A stretch of 64,000 nt of DNA from Paenibacillaceae bacterium (GCA_900766135.1 CAAFUF010000032.1:142683-206682), one strand, 5' to 3'; counted from the first letter of the stretch, positions 25,997 through 34,937 are shown. The notes: a model not told the origin generated them from the sequence alone. Program-made: numbers and translations.

Positions 25997-26656
25997 TTAA
26001 CCGCGCCCGGCGTTATATTTTCGCAGCCAGCCGAACATAATAACGACCGCGGCGGTCACCGCAGGCACGGCATGTGCCAAAGCGGGGGCGGCCGCCACCA
26101 GTGCCGGTCCAAGCTGAGGGTCCTGCAGCAGCATTTCCCCTGCGGTGTATCCGAGGATGCCTGCGCCGGCATATATGAGGACCGGGAAGCGGTGCAGCCA
26201 ATCGGCGATGAGGTTGCTGCCCCATACGACGATCGGAATGCTGATGGCGATTCCGATCACAAGGATAGACACATCGCCCTCCGCAAGCGCAGCAATGGCC
26301 AGCACGTTATCCAGGCTCATGATGAAATCGGCGGCGAGAATCGTCTGTACCGCTTTCCACATTGAGCCTGCGCCGGCCACGCGGGAATGCTCCTCCTGCG
26401 GCAGCAGCAGCTTAAAGGCAATGGCGGCCAGCAGCACGCCTCCTGCCGCATGGATAAACGGGATTTTCAACAGGATTACGGCCACCCAGGTCAAAATGCA
26501 ACGCAGCACTACCGCCCCCAGCGCCCCCCACCATACGGCCCGCTTGCGTTGCTTTAGCGGCAGGTTCTTGCTGGCCATAGCTATAACAACGGCGTTATCG
26601 CCGCTGAGCACCAAATTGATGATCAATATTTCCGACAGCAGCAGCAATTGTTCCAA
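25997..26656 (-). CDS. TerC family integral membrane protein (YjbE-type)
   Basis: 219 residues, about seven transmembrane helices. It has the TerC hallmark acidic motifs within the membrane: NLVLSGDNAVVIAMA near the N-terminus and DFIMSLDNVLAIAAL in the second half. TerC proteins are implicated in metal ion (notably manganese) export or metalation of exported proteins; here that is inference. It is divergently arranged with a second TerC gene (26788-27498). Confidence 0.88.
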   Translation of the reverse strand: MEQLLLLSEILIINLVLSGDNAVVIAMASKNLPLKQRKRAVWWGALGAVVLRCILTWVAVILLKIPFIHAAGGVLLAAIAFKLLLPQEEHSRVAGAGSMWKAVQTILAADFIMSLDNVLAIAALAEGDVSILVIGIAISIPIVVWGSNLIADWLHRFPVLIYAGAGILGYTAGEMLLQDPQLGPALVAAAPALAHAVPAVTAAVVIMFGWLRKYNAGRG

Positions 26657-26754
26657 GGCTTATCCCTCCCCTACAACTTGTATGAGGAAGGGAGCCAAGC
26701 TATGCCACTTTACAAAAACAACTCTGGACAAATGAATCCTTTTAGCGATTTAAT

Positions 26755-26766
26755 ACGTATATACGT
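26755..26766. promoter_or_regulatory. 12-bp palindrome between the divergent terC genes
   Basis: Perfect palindrome ACGTATATACGT, 21 nt before the GTG start of the plus-strand gene. It may be an operator or part of an AT-rich promoter. The 131-nt gap does not contain a recognisable yybP-ykoY manganese riboswitch. Confidence 0.4.
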
Positions 26767-26787
26767 CTATAGAGGAAGTGACATAAC

Positions 26788-27498
26788 GTGGACTTATTTA
26801 GTGCTGCTTTTTTTCTCGCCCTGATCAACATCATTTTTATCGATCTGATTCTGGCGGGCGACAATGCCATCGTTATCGGGATGGCGGCAAGAAAACTGCC
26901 CCACTCGGTTCAAAAGAAAGCGATCCTATACGGGACGGCCGGCGCCGTGCTGCTGCGAATCGCCGCGACCCTCATCGTCGTTTGGCTCCTGCAAATCCCT
27001 TGGCTGCTGGCCATCGGCGGTTTGATGCTGGTCTTTATCGCTTACAAGGTGCTCGCGGATGAAGGCGGACATGACAACATCGAAGCCAAGGATAAGCTTT
27101 GGCCGGCCATCCGTACCATTATCATTGCCGACGCGGCGATGGGACTCGACAATGTCATCGCGGTCGCAGGCGCGTCCAAACAGCATATGGTCCTGGTCGT
27201 GATCGGCCTGCTGATCAGCGTTCCCATCGTCGTATGGGGAAGCACCCTGTTTATTAAACTGCTGGACAAGTTCCCTTGGATTGCCTACCTTGGCGCTGCG
27301 GTATTAGCTTATACCGCCGCCAATATGATTACCGAGGAACGCCATTTCCTGCATTTCTTCGAGGAAAACCCGGTTCTCCGTTATCTGCTGATCGCCATGG
27401 TCGTCGCCGGCGTGCTGTTGGCCGGTTACATGAAGAAGCGTCAGCACCGCAAAGAAACGGAAACGGACAGTCACCAGACCCACCCGGCAACCCGTTAG
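26788..27498 (+). CDS. TerC family integral membrane protein
   Basis: 236 residues with about seven transmembrane helices. The two TerC motifs IDLILAGDNAIVIGMA and DAAMGLDNVIAVAGA are intact. The C-terminus is hydrophilic and His/Lys/Thr-rich (KKRQHRKETETDSHQ). Start GTG 26788 has GAGGAAG about 9 nt upstream. It is a paralogue of the divergent gene at 25997-26656; having both suggests two isoforms or a heteromer. Confidence 0.88.
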   Translation: MDLFSAAFFLALINIIFIDLILAGDNAIVIGMAARKLPHSVQKKAILYGTAGAVLLRIAATLIVVWLLQIPWLLAIGGLMLVFIAYKVLADEGGHDNIEAKDKLWPAIRTIIIADAAMGLDNVIAVAGASKQHMVLVVIGLLISVPIVVWGSTLFIKLLDKFPWIAYLGAAVLAYTAANMITEERHFLHFFEENPVLRYLLIAMVVAGVLLAGYMKKRQHRKETETDSHQTHPATR

Positions 27499-27505
27499 GA
27501 GGTCA

Positions 27506-27547
27506 AAAACCCGCCTCGAGCCATCAAAAATGGCCTTGGCGGGTTTT
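27506..27547. terminator. bidirectional terminator, terC / thiI
   Basis: Nested hairpin: outer AAAACCCGCC / GGCGGGTTTT with an inner CCAT / ATGG stem. It lies between the convergent terC and thiI genes, and T runs occur on both sides. Confidence 0.85.
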
Positions 27548-27553
27548 GCATGT

Positions 27554-28792
27554 TTAAAACCAATTTTCTTGCACGACTTGCTCTTCTGCCGACTCCCGCC
27601 GCACGATGCGGCGGCCCGGCCGAATGACGATCGTTTCCGTATCCTCTGCCGCTTTGGCAATCATTAAGTCCAACTCCTCCAGCGAGCGCTCAACATTCTC
27701 CAGAACATGCAGGTTAGGGTTGGTTGCCGGCGACTTCGGAACGAACAACGTGCAGCAATCCTCATAAGGCAAAATCGACAAGTCATACGTGCCGATCTGC
27801 TGCGCCATCGCGATAATATCCACCTTGTCCGTCATCACCAATGGCCGCAGCAGCGGCAAATCCGTTGCCCGCCCGATCGCATTCATGCTGGATAAGGTTT
27901 GGCTGGCCACTTGTCCCAGACTATCACCCGTGACCAAAGCCAAAGCCCCGTTCCGTTCGGCCAGCTTGGTCGCGATGCGCAGCATCGATCTTCGCATCAA
28001 GGTGATGATCAGGTTGTCCTGACCGGATTGCGCCAACTTGGTTTGAATCTCGGTAAACGGGACGAGATGCAGCTTGATTGAGCCTGCAAACTGTGCCAAC
28101 ACGGCAGCCAGGTCAATGACCTTTTGTTCGGCTTTTTTGCTCGTAAACGGATAGCTGTGGAAGTGAACGCATTCGATTTCCAATCCGCGCCGCAGCGCCG
28201 ACCAACCGGCGACGGGGCTGTCGATGCCGCCGGACAACAACAGCATGGCTTTGCCGTTTGTACCCAGCGGGAATCCCCCCGCACCGGGAATGACCTCACA
28301 GAACAAATAAGTGCCCTGTTCGCGAATCTCCACGCGCAGTTCCAATTCGGGATCATGGACGTCCACCTTCAGTTCGGGGCAGGCGTTCAGGATCGGGGTG
28401 CTCACCAACTTGTTCATTTCCTGCGTCGAGTGGGGAAACGGCTTCCAGACCCGGCGGGCACTGACCTTAAATCTCATGCCTGGCGCGGGACCCAGTTCCT
28501 TGATGAAATCTACCGCGGTCCGGAGGATATCCTCCAACCGGGACGGCGTAACCTTGATCGGAGAGATCGAAGTAACGCCGAACACGTTCTTCATCGCCGC
28601 GACGATCGGTTCCAGCGGCTCCCCGTTTAACGCAATGTAGATCCGCCCGTATTCCTTGATGATCTCGGCGCGGGGGAATGGATGCAGCAACGCTTTGACG
28701 TGTTTATGCGCAACCTTCTCGAAACGTGACCGGTTCCGCCCTTTAAGGGTAATTTCTCCGAAACGGAGCAACAGCATATCATATTCCAGCAT
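27554..28792 (-). CDS. thiI: tRNA 4-thiouridine synthase ThiI
   Basis: Adenylates U8 of tRNA and inserts sulfur to give 4-thiouridine; also linked to thiamine thiazole synthesis in some bacteria. 412 residues. N-terminal ferredoxin-like and THUMP domains (about 1-165) precede the PP-loop domain with SGGIDS at 187-192. The C-terminal rhodanese domain of the E. coli enzyme is absent, as in Bacillus, where a dedicated cysteine desulfurase supplies sulfur. That partner is encoded 14 nt upstream. Confidence 0.96.
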   Translation of the reverse strand: MLEYDMLLLRFGEITLKGRNRSRFEKVAHKHVKALLHPFPRAEIIKEYGRIYIALNGEPLEPIVAAMKNVFGVTSISPIKVTPSRLEDILRTAVDFIKELGPAPGMRFKVSARRVWKPFPHSTQEMNKLVSTPILNACPELKVDVHDPELELRVEIREQGTYLFCEVIPGAGGFPLGTNGKAMLLLSGGIDSPVAGWSALRRGLEIECVHFHSYPFTSKKAEQKVIDLAAVLAQFAGSIKLHLVPFTEIQTKLAQSGQDNLIITLMRRSMLRIATKLAERNGALALVTGDSLGQVASQTLSSMNAIGRATDLPLLRPLVMTDKVDIIAMAQQIGTYDLSILPYEDCCTLFVPKSPATNPNLHVLENVERSLEELDLMIAKAAEDTETIVIRPGRRIVRRESAEEQVVQENWF

Positions 28793-28806
28793 CTAACGTT
28801 TCTCTC

Positions 28807-29946
28807 CTATCGTAAAGCCTGCAAACGCGTAACCGACTTCCTCAACGCGGCGAGCAGGGCGTCTATGTCTCGCTCTTCATGTTCATCGCCCAGGCTGATT
28901 CGAATGCCCGCCGAAGCGACCTCCTTGGATTTGCCCATGGCCAGCAGCACGCGGCTCGGTTCGCTTCGCTTGGAGGAGCAAGCCGAGCGGGTGGATACGA
29001 AAAACCCTTCCTCCTCCAGCATGTGCAGCAACGCTTCGGCTTTCATGCCGGGATAAGAAAAATGCACGATGTGCGGAGCGCCCTGCGCAGGGGAATTCAC
29101 CGTCAGTTCCGTCAACTCCGCAAGCCCTAGGGTCAGCCGCTCCCGTAAGCGATACAGCTTGGATGACCTTGCCTCCCGGCCTTCCGCCGCCAAACGCAAA
29201 GCTTTGGAGAAAGCGACGATGTAAGGGATGTTCTCCGTTCCGGAACGGTAGCCCCCCTCCTGACCGCCGCCGGCCAGCAGCGGTGCAAGCTGCAGGCCTT
29301 CGCGGACGTACAGCAGCCCGACGCCTTTGGGCCCTCTTAGTTTATGCGCAGACAGGCTATATAAATCAATGCCGCTGTCGGCCAAGGATATCGGCAGTTT
29401 CCCAAAGCCCTGAACACCGTCCACATGAAACAGCACCCGGGGAGCAGCCGCTTTAAGCATCCGGCCGATTTCCCCCACCGGCTGCACGGTTCCGGTTTCG
29501 TTGTTGACATGCATGACCGACACGAGCACGGTGTCCGGACGCACCGCCGCCCGTACCTGTTCGGCGGTCACGCATCCGTTCCCGTCAACCGGAAGGAGGG
29601 TCGCCTCCCAGCCCCAGGAGGCCATTTGCTTCACGCTTTCGAGTACGGAGGGGTGCTCCGTCGCCGTCGTGATCAAATGTTTTCCTCGTCCGGCAAATTG
29701 AAGGGCAGCCCCTTTGATCGCCATATTATTACTTTCGGTCGCCCCGCCGGTAAATACGATTTCCCGCGGCCGGACTCCTAATGTTGCAGCGCTGACTTCC
29801 CTGGCTTTATCCAGCAGCTTGGCGCTCTCCTCGCCGAGCCGATGCAGCGAGGAAGGGTTCCCATAGTGCCGCGCCATCACTTCCGCTACGGTCTTCGCGA
29901 CGTCCTCGTAGGGCGGCGTTGTCGCTGCATGGTCGAAATAAATCAT
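28807..29946 (-). CDS. nifZ: cysteine desulfurase (NifS/IscS-like, ThiI partner)
   Basis: PLP-dependent removal of sulfur from cysteine, here probably for tRNA thiolation. 379 residues. PLP lysine Lys202 in SAHKLRGPKG, histidine segment TATEHPS near 94-100, and catalytic Cys323 in STRSACSSK are intact. It is directly upstream of thiI, the arrangement of nifZ-thiI in Bacillus subtilis, and they form a two-gene operon. Confidence 0.93.
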   Translation of the reverse strand: MIYFDHAATTPPYEDVAKTVAEVMARHYGNPSSLHRLGEESAKLLDKAREVSAATLGVRPREIVFTGGATESNNMAIKGAALQFAGRGKHLITTATEHPSVLESVKQMASWGWEATLLPVDGNGCVTAEQVRAAVRPDTVLVSVMHVNNETGTVQPVGEIGRMLKAAAPRVLFHVDGVQGFGKLPISLADSGIDLYSLSAHKLRGPKGVGLLYVREGLQLAPLLAGGGQEGGYRSGTENIPYIVAFSKALRLAAEGREARSSKLYRLRERLTLGLAELTELTVNSPAQGAPHIVHFSYPGMKAEALLHMLEEEGFFVSTRSACSSKRSEPSRVLLAMGKSKEVASAGIRISLGDEHEERDIDALLAALRKSVTRLQALR

Positions 29947-29962
29947 CGCTTCACCTCCACCT

Positions 29963-30033
29963 CAAAAAAGACCAAATGAAAAACGCGTATACCCGAAACA
30001 ACCGCGATCGGAGCGTTTTCCATTTGATCTTTC
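29963..30033 (-). terminator. long-stem terminator after the lytic transglycosylase gene
   Basis: Extended hairpin with arms AAAGATCAAATGG-AAAACGC and GCGTTTTTCATTTGGTCTTT (minus-strand sense, one bulge and one mismatch) followed by TTTTTT. It separates the transglycosylase gene from nifZ-thiI. Confidence 0.75.
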
Positions 30034-30065
30034 AAATAATACCGCCTTTTTCGATATAGATCCGA

Positions 30066-30824
30066 TTACGCCTCGAATTTCGCCTGCGCTCTCATTATTT
30101 TGGCAATATAACCTTGCGTCTCCTGCGGCAGCAAATGGAACTTCTCCATCAGTTGCTCATCATTGCCGATTCCAAGCCGTTGCAGTCTTCCCGGACCGGC
30201 ATTGTAAGCCGCAAGCGCCGTTTTGACGTCTCCGCCGTACCGGTTGATCTGATACGACAGATATTTGGTGCCTCCGTCTATGTTTTGCGCCGGGTCAAAC
30301 GGATCGCTGACCCCTAGCCCTCTCGCCGTACCGTCCATCAGTTGCATCAACCCTTTGGCGCCAGCAGAGGATACCGCCTGCGGATTAAACGAAGACTCCG
30401 TCGCAATCACCGCTTGGATCAGGCTTTCCGGCACCCCGTATCTCGCACTGGCCTGGGTTATCAACGATTGCAGATCCGACGCGCGTTCCGCAGCAAACTC
30501 CGTGGAGCTACCTACCACGGTGTCCGCCGCCCCACCACCTGGAACCATCTCCGCAAATAACCCGCCCAATGGCTCCGTGTCATTCAAGCCGGCGGAAGAT
30601 AGATATCCCTGAAGCGATTCCAATACCGATCGAGCATCGGTTCCGGCAGATTCGGAAGAGGCGTACCCATCCTGTTCCGCCAGCATCATTTCCTGCAACA
30701 ATATATCAAATAAAGAGCCATCCATATTCCCGGATGCCCGCTGTGACGACGTTCCTTGTAAGTCCAATTGGTTTAAAGACTGAAGTTGAATCAACTGTCC
30801 CATCGTTCTCGGATCGATTTGCAT
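30066..30824 (-). CDS. lytic transglycosylase (SLT domain)
   Basis: 252 residues with a C-terminal SLT lysozyme-like domain (about 116-245). Catalytic Glu143 is in ATESSFNPQA, with GLMQLM and AYNAGPGRLQR following. It cleaves the peptidoglycan glycan strand to 1,6-anhydro ends. The N-terminal 110 residues are Gln/Ser/Gly-rich with no signal peptide or membrane segment, so export by a non-Sec route or an intracellular/spore or flagellar-type role is possible. It is monocistronic. Confidence 0.88.
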   Translation of the reverse strand: MQIDPRTMGQLIQLQSLNQLDLQGTSSQRASGNMDGSLFDILLQEMMLAEQDGYASSESAGTDARSVLESLQGYLSSAGLNDTEPLGGLFAEMVPGGGAADTVVGSSTEFAAERASDLQSLITQASARYGVPESLIQAVIATESSFNPQAVSSAGAKGLMQLMDGTARGLGVSDPFDPAQNIDGGTKYLSYQINRYGGDVKTALAAYNAGPGRLQRLGIGNDEQLMEKFHLLPQETQGYIAKIMRAQAKFEA

Positions 30825-30920
30825 GCCAGGTAAGCTCCTCTTTGGGGAATAAGAAGTTCAATGCCTATATTTTACACGTATTCCGCGCCTCGTTCCACCT
30901 TTTTTCGATAAAAGCTGCAA

Positions 30921-30959
30921 AAAGGCAAAAAGGCCAACGTCCGAATAGCGACGTTAGCC
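30921..30959 (-). terminator. terminator after the 31012-31431 gene
   Basis: Stem GGCTAACGTC / GACGTTGGCC in minus-strand sense (one mismatch) followed by TTTTTGCCTTTTTG. Confidence 0.78.
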
Positions 30960-31011
30960 CCATGGTATAACGTTCATGATTTCGTCGCCTACCACCGCCA
31001 AAGGACGGCGG

Positions 31012-31431
31012 TTATCGGGTAAACGGCATAAGAACGAAGTAACTAAGCGTAGATACGATCCCCAGGCCGATGGCCCAAGCTCCGGATGTCTTGTTGCCTT
31101 GGCTGTAGGCGTAAAAGCCCATCACAGCCGCCAGCGGTCCCAGGATGATCGACCACATGAACAGCGAAGCGATCCCCAGACCGACGCCGACATAACCTAC
31201 CGTGCGTCCGGCCGTATTTGCGCCTTCGGCACGTTCGGTCCGATTTACATCGCGATCGCGGGTTCCTTCAGATCTGTCGCCGCGGACTACGTTGCCGCTG
31301 AACGTCCCTGCCGGCGTAACCTCGGCCGCATATTCCTCGCGGTGCTCGCGGTCAACTTTGCGCGGATAATCGGTGCGGCTTTTGTCGGATGTTGGCTGCT
31401 CCGGTTTGTCTCCTTTGATATCCGTCATCAA
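31012..31431 (-). CDS. hypothetical membrane protein, DUF4190-like
   Basis: 139 residues. A highly charged N-terminal half (about 1-75, rich in Arg, Asp, Glu and Thr) is followed by two hydrophobic helices (about 78-108, containing GYVGVGLGIASLFMWSIILGP, and about 118-135). This is the pattern of two-helix DUF4190-type proteins. Function unknown. Start from codon 1 or the adjacent Met2 cannot be separated. Confidence 0.6.
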   Translation of the reverse strand: MMTDIKGDKPEQPTSDKSRTDYPRKVDREHREEYAAEVTPAGTFSGNVVRGDRSEGTRDRDVNRTERAEGANTAGRTVGYVGVGLGIASLFMWSIILGPLAAVMGFYAYSQGNKTSGAWAIGLGIVSTLSYFVLMPFTR

Positions 31432-31459
31432 AAAGCACCTCCGTTAAATGATGTTTTCC

Positions 31460-31693
31460 TTACGACGATTTCAATTTCGGCTTGAACGTATGACAGCAAG
31501 TAGCGGCGGACGACAGGGCGGAATCTTGGTGTTCCGTATCAAACGTTTCGCCGGCGAATTCCGCCGAATAACGGCTGTTCGCGTGCTTATCGACATCGAT
31601 CATAATGACGTCAGCATTGCACACGTTTTTTTCTCCCCAATAGGTGCAGTTGGATACGCTACATTTGACCATGGGTTTTTCCCCATTTGGCAT
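31460..31693 (-). CDS. DUF1540 domain protein (small Cys-rich, probably metal-binding)
   Basis: 77 residues from ATG 31693 (GAGGTG about 8 nt upstream). The Cys pattern KCSVSNC-x8-C near the N-terminus and a CCHTF motif near the C-terminus define DUF1540, a small Firmicutes domain likely to bind metal. Function unknown; it lies 28 nt after the start of the neighbouring membrane-protein gene, probably in one transcript. Confidence 0.85.
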   Translation of the reverse strand: MPNGEKPMVKCSVSNCTYWGEKNVCNADVIMIDVDKHANSRYSAEFAGETFDTEHQDSALSSAATCCHTFKPKLKSS

Positions 31694-31765
31694 GTTGATC
31701 ACCTCGCGTATCATTTTCTCCTCACCCCCATCCCCTTATGCGCCAGGAGATTAGCAAATCGTTCC

Positions 31766-31798
31766 CAAAAGAAAAAGATGCCGGCATCCCGGCATCTT
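31766..31798 (-). terminator. terminator after the ypuI-like gene
   Basis: Perfect stem AAGATGCCGG / CCGGCATCTT with a 4-nt loop, followed on the minus strand by TTTTCTTTT. Confidence 0.85.
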
Positions 31799-31819
31799 GT
31801 CGTTTTTGCAAAATCACTT

Positions 31820-32323
31820 TTATTTGGCGGAACGGTTAAGTCGCAGTTGGGTCAAATAATCGCTTTCATAATAGGTCAGGTCATCGCGCAGTTCCTCAAA
31901 AATTCCCGTAATGTCCAGCACGATATCGCGCGCCGCGCGAATCGGCTTCTTGCGGAACCGGATGGCATCCTGCCCGGTATAAGCGTATCTTCCGTCTTCG
32001 GAATAGCTTTCATTTTTAGGATAGAAGAAGTTATTCACGCAGTCATGATACACATGGTACAGCACTTTCTCGGCAGCTTCCTCCTCAAAGGTCCCGCGAC
32101 GAAGGGCGACGCCCAATTTCTCATAGCAAACCTCACTGAACACGAGCAAATGCCGCAGGTCCGACAAAAATCCTTGGTAAAACAATGTTCTGTCTTCATC
32201 TTGGCCTTCCATAAGCTGCGGCATTGAATGCTGGTTCAAGAACGTTTCAATCTTCTCGGCCGCACGTTTCAGTTTCTCTCGGGTGGCTTCACACAGCTGC
32301 CTGATGTTATTGGCTTGTGGCAT
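31820..32323 (-). CDS. YpuI family protein (DUF3907)
   Basis: 167-residue soluble, mostly helical protein with the conserved motifs LSDLRHLLVFSE, HDCVNNFFYPKN and GRYAYTGQDAIRFR that I associate with the YpuI/DUF3907 family of Bacillales. Function unknown. It is divergent from the S8 protease gene and ends at its own terminator. Confidence 0.7.
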   Translation of the reverse strand: MPQANNIRQLCEATREKLKRAAEKIETFLNQHSMPQLMEGQDEDRTLFYQGFLSDLRHLLVFSEVCYEKLGVALRRGTFEEEAAEKVLYHVYHDCVNNFFYPKNESYSEDGRYAYTGQDAIRFRKKPIRAARDIVLDITGIFEELRDDLTYYESDYLTQLRLNRSAK

Positions 32324-32474
32324 GCGAACAATTCTCCTTCACCTGTAATGATCGGTATAGTCATTAACGAAATTATCGTAACACAATTTAACCGAATACG
32401 GTATCCCTCAAGGAATAAAAACAGGGACATCACCTCACGCTATGGCTATCGACATATTTAAAGGAGGTTAACCG

Positions 32475-34412
32475 ATGAAATGGCGCAGATGGGCCGCTCT
32501 GGGGTTGACGGGAGCCGCCGCGGTAGCTGCGGTTTCGCTTCTTCTCCCCTCCGCGGATAATGACAAGGCCGCTCCGCGGAATACCGTAAACCGGCTTTCC
32601 GTACCGCAGCCGGCGGAGGAGCAGAAATTGAAGCAAAGCATGTTGAAGCGCGATATGACCGCAACCGAACGGTTATCCCGATTGGACGCCCGGGGGCACC
32701 TTCGTTCCCTGGCAGCCGACTTTTCCCGAAGCGTGGGCGGCAAGTTGCCCGGGTCTGCACAGGAATTGCAAAAGGACCACAAGCAGTTTCAAGCCATCCT
32801 GTGGTATGATGCCGCAACGGGGCAAACCAAGCAATTTCGGCGAGAAGATTTCAAACCGGATCCGGCAGAGAAGAAGCAGCTAAACACGTATTTAAGCTAC
32901 GCTAAAAAAGCGCTGAACAAATCCACGGCCTACGAATCCCCTTCCTTCCCGGAGAAACAGCCGAAATACTTCGTTGCTGCTGAACCGGCCAAGGGTAAAA
33001 AGCAAGGGGTCATCGCGGTAATGGATGTCGGAATATTGGGACGGGTTCAAGATCACCAGCATAAAAACCTGCGTTTGATTCCTTACCCGAAGGAAGGCAA
33101 ATTCAAGGTTGAATCGGTCCATGCGGATACGCTGAAGGACATTACGGTAAAAACGGGGCATGACAACGAGAAAGCGAGCCATTATTACGAAAACGAAATC
33201 GTCGTCACATTCCAAAACAAGCCGAGCCCCGAGCAAATGAAGCAAATCATGTCGGATATATCCGGTACACTGCCGCGCAAGCTGAACAGCACCTACATTT
33301 TCCGTTCGGATACGATGGACATGAAACAGCTTCGGCAGTATTTCCTGAACAAGTGGCAGCCGAAGTACATCGAGCCGCATTATTTGTATTTAACCAACGA
33401 AAGCGGAGGAAGCTATTGGGACGATCCGGGGAGCTTTTTTAACGAAGACGATACAAGTTATACCGAAGAAACGCCGGAAATTCCCAACGATATGCTGTTC
33501 TCCGAGTACCAATGGAATCTGCCGATTATTGAAACGAATCGCGGCTGGCAATTGTCCAAAGGCAGCAACGACGTGATCGTGGGGGTCGTCGATACCGGCG
33601 TGGATCTGAAACACCCCGATCTGCAAGGGCGGTTGCTGAAGGGTTATAACGTCATCGAACCGGACAAGGCACCGGCCGACGACGTCGGGCACGGCACCCA
33701 TGTGGCCGGCATCATTTCCGCCAACGTCAACAACAGCGAAGGCATCGCCGGGATGATGTGGGGCGGCAAAATTTTGCCGGTGAAGGCACTGGACAAGTCC
33801 GGTTCCGGCACGACGTATTCCGTCGCTCAAGGAATCATTTGGGCCACGGACCACGGCGCCAAAGTCATCAATATGAGCCTCGGTAATTACGCCGACGCCC
33901 AGTTCCTTCACGAAGCGATCAAGTACGCCTTTGAGCGGGACGTGGTGCTGATTGCCGCAACGGGCAACGACAATACCGAACGGCCTGGATTCCCGGCAGC
34001 CTATCCGGAAGTATTGTCGGTATCGGCGACGGACTACAACCTGCAGAAAGCCTCCTTCTCCAATTACGGCGATTACATCGACGTCATGGCGCCGGGCGAA
34101 AGCATCGCCAGCACCTATCCCGATAATCAATATGCGGCGTTGTCCGGCACGTCGATGGCCAGCCCGCACGTTGCAGCCCTTGCCGCCCTGATCCGATCGG
34201 TGAATCCGGAGCTGAAAAACACCGAGGTCATGGACATCATCCGGAAAAACGTGATCGATCTCGGAGATTCCGGGCGCGACAAATATTACGGGTATGGGCA
34301 AATCGACGTGTATGCCGCGCTTCAGGCGGCAGGGGGCGGCGAAGCGCCGCTGCAGTTCTGGCCGCAATCGATCCAGCGCAAAATGGATCGCGCCGTGGAT
34401 CGCGCCAAATAG
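32475..34412 (+). CDS. S8 family serine peptidase (subtilisin-like), membrane-anchored or secreted
   Basis: 645 residues. A basic start plus hydrophobic helix (about 6-25) forms a signal peptide or anchor. A large N-terminal region (about 30-340) is not a standard inhibitor-9 prodomain. The peptidase domain follows with the catalytic triad Asp373 (VVDTGVD), His406 (GHGTHVAG) and Ser560 (GTSMASPH), and oxyanion Asn498 (ATGND). AAAGGAGG precedes the ATG by 8 nt. The segment YYENEIVVTFQNKPSPEQM may be part of a propeptide-like fold. Monocistronic, with a strong terminator shared with rnpB. Confidence 0.93.
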   Translation: MKWRRWAALGLTGAAAVAAVSLLLPSADNDKAAPRNTVNRLSVPQPAEEQKLKQSMLKRDMTATERLSRLDARGHLRSLAADFSRSVGGKLPGSAQELQKDHKQFQAILWYDAATGQTKQFRREDFKPDPAEKKQLNTYLSYAKKALNKSTAYESPSFPEKQPKYFVAAEPAKGKKQGVIAVMDVGILGRVQDHQHKNLRLIPYPKEGKFKVESVHADTLKDITVKTGHDNEKASHYYENEIVVTFQNKPSPEQMKQIMSDISGTLPRKLNSTYIFRSDTMDMKQLRQYFLNKWQPKYIEPHYLYLTNESGGSYWDDPGSFFNEDDTSYTEETPEIPNDMLFSEYQWNLPIIETNRGWQLSKGSNDVIVGVVDTGVDLKHPDLQGRLLKGYNVIEPDKAPADDVGHGTHVAGIISANVNNSEGIAGMMWGGKILPVKALDKSGSGTTYSVAQGIIWATDHGAKVINMSLGNYADAQFLHEAIKYAFERDVVLIAATGNDNTERPGFPAAYPEVLSVSATDYNLQKASFSNYGDYIDVMAPGESIASTYPDNQYAALSGTSMASPHVAALAALIRSVNPELKNTEVMDIIRKNVIDLGDSGRDKYYGYGQIDVYAALQAAGGGEAPLQFWPQSIQRKMDRAVDRAK

Positions 34413-34424
34413 CGCATTTAAACC

Positions 34425-34473
34425 AAAAGCCTCCGCATCGCCGGAACTCATTCCAAGCGATGCGGAGGCTTTA
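34425..34473. terminator. bidirectional terminator, S8 protease / rnpB
   Basis: Perfect 15-bp stem AAAGCCTCCGCATCG / CGATGCGGAGGCTTT with a 17-nt loop between two converging transcripts. Confidence 0.88.
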
Positions 34474-34505
34474 TCCATTGATATAGATCATGTTCCCTTA
34501 GTGCT

Positions 34506-34931
34506 GAAAGTTTGCCGTAAGCCGGGTTCTGTACTCGTTGCGGTATAACGGGAACTACCCTCCCGCCTTGAGCGACAATCATCTATCTAGGCCGCACATT
34601 ACTGGGCGGCTCCAGCAACCAACCCGGACGCGCCTCGGGCAAAGGCCGCTTCGCGAAGAAGCTGCGTCCCATTAGGTCTTGCTCCAAGTGGGGTTTACCA
34701 GGAACGAAGTCACCAGCGTTCCTCGGGGTCTCTTACACCTCGGTTCCATCCTTGCCTGTGACCCCTCTCCACAAGTGGAGAAGTCGTCCATCGGCGGTCC
34801 ATTTCTGTGGCACTATCCTTCAGCTCGCGCTGACTGGACGTTATCCAGCACCCTGCCCTGTGGAGCCCGGACTTTCCTCCCGCGGCTCTTCAGCCGCCGG
34901 CGATTGTCTGTCAAACTTTCGAAAGGCAACA
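34506..34931 (-). ncRNA. rnpB: RNase P RNA (class A type)
   Basis: RNA subunit of RNase P, which matures the 5' ends of tRNAs. In minus-strand sense it contains the universal GAGGAAAGTCCGGGCTCC (P4 5' strand), GGGCAGGGTGCTGG, the TAAACCCCACTTGGAGCAAG segment, CCTAGATAGATGATTG and the 3' ACAGAACCCGGCTTA. P1 closes as GAAAGTTTG with CAAACTTTC. These segments match the ancestral class A architecture of E. coli-type molecules rather than the class B form of Bacillus subtilis. A near-consensus promoter and a terminator bracket it. The 5' end is inferred from promoter spacing. Confidence 0.95.
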
Positions 34932-34937
34932 CTTGAT

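Noticed and set aside
26657..26787. yybP-ykoY manganese riboswitch upstream of a terC gene
   Set aside because: The conserved aptamer segments are not present in the 131-nt gap.
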